Positions 59,215 to 64,000 of a stretch of 64,000 nt of DNA are shown one piece after another. Within the stretch, counting starts at the first letter, position 1. Every line of letters begins with the position of its first letter. The position numbers and the translations under genes are program-made. The stretch comes from Poecilobothrus nobilitatus (taxonomy: Eukaryota > Arthropoda > Insecta > Diptera > Dolichopodidae). The DNA lies in contig OX352774.1 of the NCBI GenBank assembly GCA_947095535.1, positions 1,426,001 through 1,490,000 on the forward strand, written 5' to 3'. The notes beneath the pieces are model-generated. The model ran no database searches. It was not told the origin of the DNA and was given only the letters and a program-made list of their open reading frames with translations.

Positions 59215-59790
59215 GTGGTAAGATTAAGTAACTATATGCTGATAGTAAATGATGCGACTTTAGTGTTTTGGCTGTTACGAAAACATGATTAAACGATTCC
59301 TTCATAAACGAAGAAATTTGTGATGGTACGCCTTGGTCTATATAAGTATAGAAAATATCGGAATTATGTGTCTGTAAATTGTTCTCGTGGAGGCGGTGTA
59401 TTACTTGCAGTAAAAAATTTTTTATCTAGTACACAAATAGTAACTAAATCAAATAGATTACAATCTTATTAGCACATTTTATGGTAATGAAGCAACTTAA
59501 CTTTGGCTTGATAGAGAATTAAGAACATTACGTAATCAACATAACAAAATACATATACAAATAAATTAAATTTACTAAAGAGCGTAGTATTAATTTGTTA
59601 AACATGCACAAAGATCTTCCTTTTAATATTGAACAAAAAGAAAATTTAGCATACAATAATTATATTACTGATATCGACAATACGTTAGTTACAGATCCAG
59701 AAAAAATTTTCGATTTCGTTAACACAAATGTTTATAGTGCAATACAATGTTTTCTAACAATACTTCTTCTTTTTTATCTACTGTAATCTG
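59215..59790 (+). pseudogene. Non-LTR endonuclease fragment
   Basis: Around 59275-59440 the plus strand reads LNDSFINEEICDG and SRGGGVLLAVKNFLS in different frames. These match the ETWL-NDSF and GGGVLLAV blocks of the APE endonuclease of several LINE clades. 59595-59786 (NNYITDIDNTLVTDPEKIFD, FVNTNVYSAIQC) resembles the linker before reverse transcriptase. Part of that piece recurs at 60520-60590 (TTAGTTACAGATCCA, then TTCGATTTTGTTAACAC). Confidence 0.5.
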
Positions 59791-59907
59791 TCTCGCCCTA
59801 CTTATTTGCCGATAGTTTTCAAAAAGTTGATCGTCCACAAGAATTTTGTACTAATTTTGAGATTTCTGACTCAATAAAGAACTCTAATTTAATTATCACA
59901 GATAAGT

Positions 59908-60640
59908 ATACAGGGTGTCCCAAACTCAAATACCCGCATTGCACTCAGTGATTGGGGGCATTAAAACAAACAAAAAATTGTATTGGAAGGGGGGGTCTAC
60001 TCTGGACCCTTTTTGAGATATGAGGGGATAAAGATTTTTTAGACACTTTTCATAAAAAAAACGATAACTTTTGCTATAGAGACAAAACAGCTAACAGCTT
60101 GCTATAGAGATAAAAAAAATACATTTTGTAGAGTAAGTTATCAGTTTTAATTTTTGTGTAGTAATAATCCCCATATACCCAACAGTTACAAAGTTATGAA
60201 GGTTCAAAATGATTTAAAATGAAAAATTTATGTTTCAAACACAATTTTCTTTTCTTCTAAAATTTCATTTCATTTCATCTACATTAAATGATGTAGAACT
60301 TTTTAAAAATTTTTATAAAAAATGTGGACTTCAAAAACTTAGTTGTTCGAGAGCTACCCGAAGTTTTGGACCGATTTTAACCAAAAACTTCATAATTTAT
60401 CTGCTTGAAACGTTTGAAAATAACACACTTTTCTATTCATCATATCTCAAACACGGTTAGAGATAGAGAAAAATTTATTAGGTACTAATTATAGGCTTAA
60501 AAAGCTGTTTCGAAATATCGGCAATAGATTAGTTACAGATCCACAAAATTTTTTCGATTTTGTTAACACAAAAAAAAGTGCAATACTATGTTTAAAGTGC
60601 AATACTATGTTTTCAAACAATACTTCTTCTTTGTATCTTT
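59908..60640. repeat. Unclassified repeat with an ACAGGGTGTCCC end
   Basis: Begins ACAGGGTGTCCCAAACTCAA, a terminus-like motif common in insect dispersed repeats, and follows directly on a LINE fragment whose sequence resumes at about 60520. This suggests an insertion between 59908 and about 60515. The open frame at 60230-60460 has no recognisable content. Class not assigned. Confidence 0.4.
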
Positions 60641-61060
60641 TTATTCTAAATTTTGCAGCAAATGGGACAACCGCAAGTGGTAGTTTACTACTTAGTGTAA
60701 TTTTTAAGTTTTTTACGAATATTTCGTAACAGAAAAATATTATGAAAAAAATTATTAAGAAAAAGTTCTATACAACTAAAAAGCAACAACTTTGTCATAC
60801 AATATTTTTCAATCCAATTAACTTTAAGTTTTACTTAATTAAATAACATATTTCAGTTATCGGCTTACCTTCGTAGCGATCAGACGTATATTATAAGAAT
60901 AGTGATTTATTTTCTTCTCTTTCTTATTTTTCATTTTTCATTTTTATTTCTTTTTTCTTTTTCTAAATTAAATTATATATCCTTTTCTATTCTTATAAAC
61001 ACATTCTAATAAATAATTAAATTAAGTAACAAAGTGCAATATCCACTAGACATAGTTAAG
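60641..61060. other. No gene seen
   Basis: AT-rich spacer before the right-edge retrotransposon; it may contain that element's 5' UTR. Confidence 0.35.
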
Positions 61061-64000
61061 ATGATGACACTGGTCAACCCGGCTCAAATATTAAAAAACG
61101 ATCTAGAGGACAAAACATTACAGACGAAGTATATTTCCATCCTTACCTCAGGTAAATAAGACAGAAAAAACGCTTCAGTGTTTTTGCTAAAAAAAAAAGG
61201 CACTGGCCAGTATAAGCACAGTAATAGATTCCATCAGTCTTTTTCGAGACGGAAACCTTCTTATTTTGGCAAAATTCCAAAAAGTAGCTGATCAGTTTAT
61301 CAAAACAAAAATGTTGGGGGTCTATGTACCATTTCAGCAAAACTCCATGAAACTTTAAAGTTGACAAAAGTTAAAATTTTTGATAAAAACTTGATTTCAA
61401 CAAGCTAAGAACAAATTATTACCTATATTATGACCTAAAAAATCAAGGAGTTACTAATGTCTACAAGTTTTAAAAAAAGCCGAAAAAATAACTAAGTATA
61501 CTGACCTTATACTTCTAACTTTTAACAATTATAAAATTCCAAGTAAAATTGATATTGCCTGGTATCAAGTTAAGGTAAAAAAATACTTTCCAAATCCAAT
61601 GATATGCAAAAACTGCCAACTTCTTGGCCACACAGCCTAATATTGCAAGAACCCTTCGAACTGTGCGAACTGTAACCCTCCACCACACCAATCTTTAGAT
61701 AGCACTAGAACTATGTGTTCAAATTACCTTGGAGAGCATCCATCTTCCTCCAATAATTCCCAAAGTATGTTCAACAAAAAGAAATGCTAAAAATTAAAAC
61801 ACAAATTAACCACTGCACCACAAAAAATACTGATAAACAACCAAAACAAACTCTATGTAATTGAACAAATCAAAATTAACTTTTCTCACTTTTCAAAACA
61901 AAATCAAAATAATAATAATTTAATTGAACAAAATAATAACCTAACCTTCAGTACTCCAACAATAAATCAAATAAAAAATAATAAAGATATACAATTTCAA
62001 AAGAAAACAAAAACAATAGCACAGAAAGAGAAAAAAACATACGTAAAAATAATTCAAATAAAAACTCTACAAATATGAGAGAAAATAATCTCCCAGTAAA
62101 CTTACTCTCAGCACATCCACGCGGACAAACTTAGCTGCACGCAATGAAAACCTATTAACCAACTGTTTAAAAGAAACACAAGACGAGTTCATTGAACTTT
62201 CAGATGTTTCAGATATATAGATTTAATATAAAAAATAAAAAATTGTAAAAAGTTTTTTTTTTTTTATTATATCGTCCTATGAAATATGTAGGATCCTTTT
62301 GTCTTGAGCATGTGGGCCATCTTGGTACAAGTATTCAATTATAATTATTTTAATATTTTGTTCACATTATTTTATTATATTTTATAAAATATAACTACTA
62401 AATAGGAACAGTAAATTTGTAAAAGTTATAAATTGTAACACGAATATATACCTTTTACTATTTAAATATAGTGATAATGGTGTACTTAGCAAAGAATTCA
62501 TTAGTTTTAATTATTATTTTTTCCTTTTATTTTCTCTTTTTAAACTAAACTCTTATTTTCTCTTTTTAAACTTCCATTTATATATTTATTTATATACTAT
62601 TTATTTATAGTTATAATGCTTAATATTCTTAAATTATATATCAAAGACAAGAAACCTATAAAATCTAAAATAATGGACAAAATAAGTAAGTACGAAACGC
62701 AAAAAAAAATTTCAAAAAATACTAAATCTCTTTTTTATCTTCTCTTGTTATTTCTCATTTATTAACATTCCTTCATATTTTTGCTTTTTCAAAATTTACA
62801 CTATTTACAATGCTTTATTTTCTTAAAACGAGAACAAAAAATATCATAAAAACGTTATAGAATCAATAATCAAGAAATTAACAAATACTACAAAGCATTT
62901 TACAAAAAATAATACAAATATCTTCTCAAAAATCCAAAATAGAGTTGAAACTTTCGAGTTTTTCGGAGTACTACATCGCCTAAAAATATTCTATGTATCA
63001 AAATAAAAAACAAATAATTCAAAAAGTCAATAATAGTTCAAAAAATAAAATAAGTAAGTAGTAGTGTATCAAACGACATAGTACAATGGAATATTCAAGG
63101 ATTCTATAACAATAAACTTTTCTTAGAAGTATTAATTCAAAAATATAACCCGTTAATTATAGCATTGCAAGAAACAAATATACATAAACCAAACATTAAA
63201 AATAACTATAAACATTATAAATGTCTACTACCGATAACGCAACACAGATGCGAAGGAGTAGGTTTCTTGATCAACTCAGGTATAAAATTGGAACAAATTA
63301 ACATAAATACACCCGTTCAAGCTATCGATATCAAAACTTCATTGCCAAAGTTACAAAAAAATATCACTATTGTTAACGTCTATCTAGAAAACGAACTTAA
63401 GCTCGAAAACGCGCACCTAGGTCAATTAACGTCATAAATATCCGCCCCATACATAATCTTAGGTGATATGAATGCTAGAAGCGACACCTGGGGAGATAGA
63501 ATAACAAACCATAGAGGAGCAGTTATAGATGGGTGTACAGACGAAAATGGTGAAGTTTGCATAATAAATTATAGTTCCCCAACACTCTTAAACACCAGAG
63601 GAACACTAACATGCCCCGTTCTCACAATGCATCAATTGAATATCAATTAAATTTGAAAACGGAAGAAAATCTAATACAACCCCCTCAATTTCAACCAAAT
63701 AAAACTATGGATTTGCTAATAAAAAGTGAGGAAGTAATATGGGTAATTCAAAACTTTTAAGGCATAACACCTGGTATGGACAAAATAAACTGCTAAAAAA
63801 CACTGCTAAAAAACACAATAAAAGTTTATATAAGTAGAAAGGTTAACAAAATTGCACAATAAAATTGATAGTACTGGACAACTTCCTCAAAGCTGGAAGA
63901 TGGCGAAGCTAAAACTGATACTAAAACCAGGAAAAGACCCAAGATATCAGGAAAATCTACAGATATATGTAATCGTAGTTGAGCACTACTAGCAAAGTAT
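61061..64000 (+). pseudogene. Jockey-superfamily non-LTR retrotransposon relic, runs off the right edge
   Basis: ORF1 remnant: 61500-61740 encodes YKIPSKIDIAWYQVKVKKYF, then NPMICKNCQLLGHTA, YCKNPSNCANCNPP and a CSNYLGEHPSSSN piece, i.e. CCHC zinc knuckles. ORF2: 63070-63650 encodes the APE endonuclease (IVQWNIQGFYNNK, LIIALQETNIHKPNIKNNYK, CEGVGFLINSGIKLEQI, YIILGDMNARSDTWGDRITN). 63870-63960 starts the reverse transcriptase (LPQSWKMAKLKLILKPGKDP, with shifts). A stop after LTS at 63435 and others show it is inactive. ALQET and GDMNA carry catalytic endonuclease residues. Confidence 0.75.

Noticed and set aside
61143..61367. Minus-strand open frame of 74 codons
   Set aside because: Antisense to the ORF1 region of the right-edge retrotransposon; no recognisable content.

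Overview
The window is AT-rich eukaryotic DNA with spliced genes, most likely from an insect. It carries one recognisable host gene: the 5' part of a giant Fat-like protocadherin, the orthologue of Drosophila kugelei (kug/fat2), on the minus strand. Nine coding exons from 44097 down to 7083 join in one frame. Splice sites and codon phases agree at every junction, giving about 1,955 residues: a signal peptide and roughly 16 cadherin repeats plus the start of the next. This is a little under half of a Fat-like protein. The remaining cadherins, the EGF and laminin-G domains, the membrane segment and the tail must lie beyond the left edge, because no further exon was found between 1 and 7082.

Layout, left to right. 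1-7082 is intron or flank full of transposon relics: a repeat with a GGAC microsatellite, a broken hAT transposase, and the RNase H end of a non-LTR retrotransposon. 7083-9148 holds exons 9, 8 and 7, with two short introns; one of these uses a GC donor and has a tandem acceptor. 9149-27639 is an 18.5 kb intron with relics of several non-LTR elements, a piggyBac transposase, a Helitron-like end, a SINE and a duplicated peptide of unknown origin. 27640-30748 holds exons 6 to 3. 30749-34495 is an intron with a second copy of the GGAC-bearing repeat. 34496-37136 is the 2.6 kb exon 2. 37137-43104 is intron 1, which contains a roughly 5.3 kb inverted-repeat structure enclosing a Jockey-type retrotransposon relic; one arm is interrupted by an 800 bp Harbinger-like MITE. 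43105-44097 is exon 1 with the start codon. 44098-64000 is upstream DNA with two copies of a Helitron-like element carrying tRNA-like modules, a foldback MITE, several non-LTR relics (one running off the right edge) and a third copy of the GGAC-bearing repeat.

Apart from the cadherin gene, nearly everything recognisable is mobile-element DNA, mostly broken by stops and frameshifts. I found no bacterial-type operon, CRISPR array or intact RNA gene. The most interesting points are the GC-AG intron with an NAGNAG acceptor in kug, the intron-1 inverted repeat with its MITE and matching empty site, and the two Helitron-like copies built from tandem tRNA-like units.
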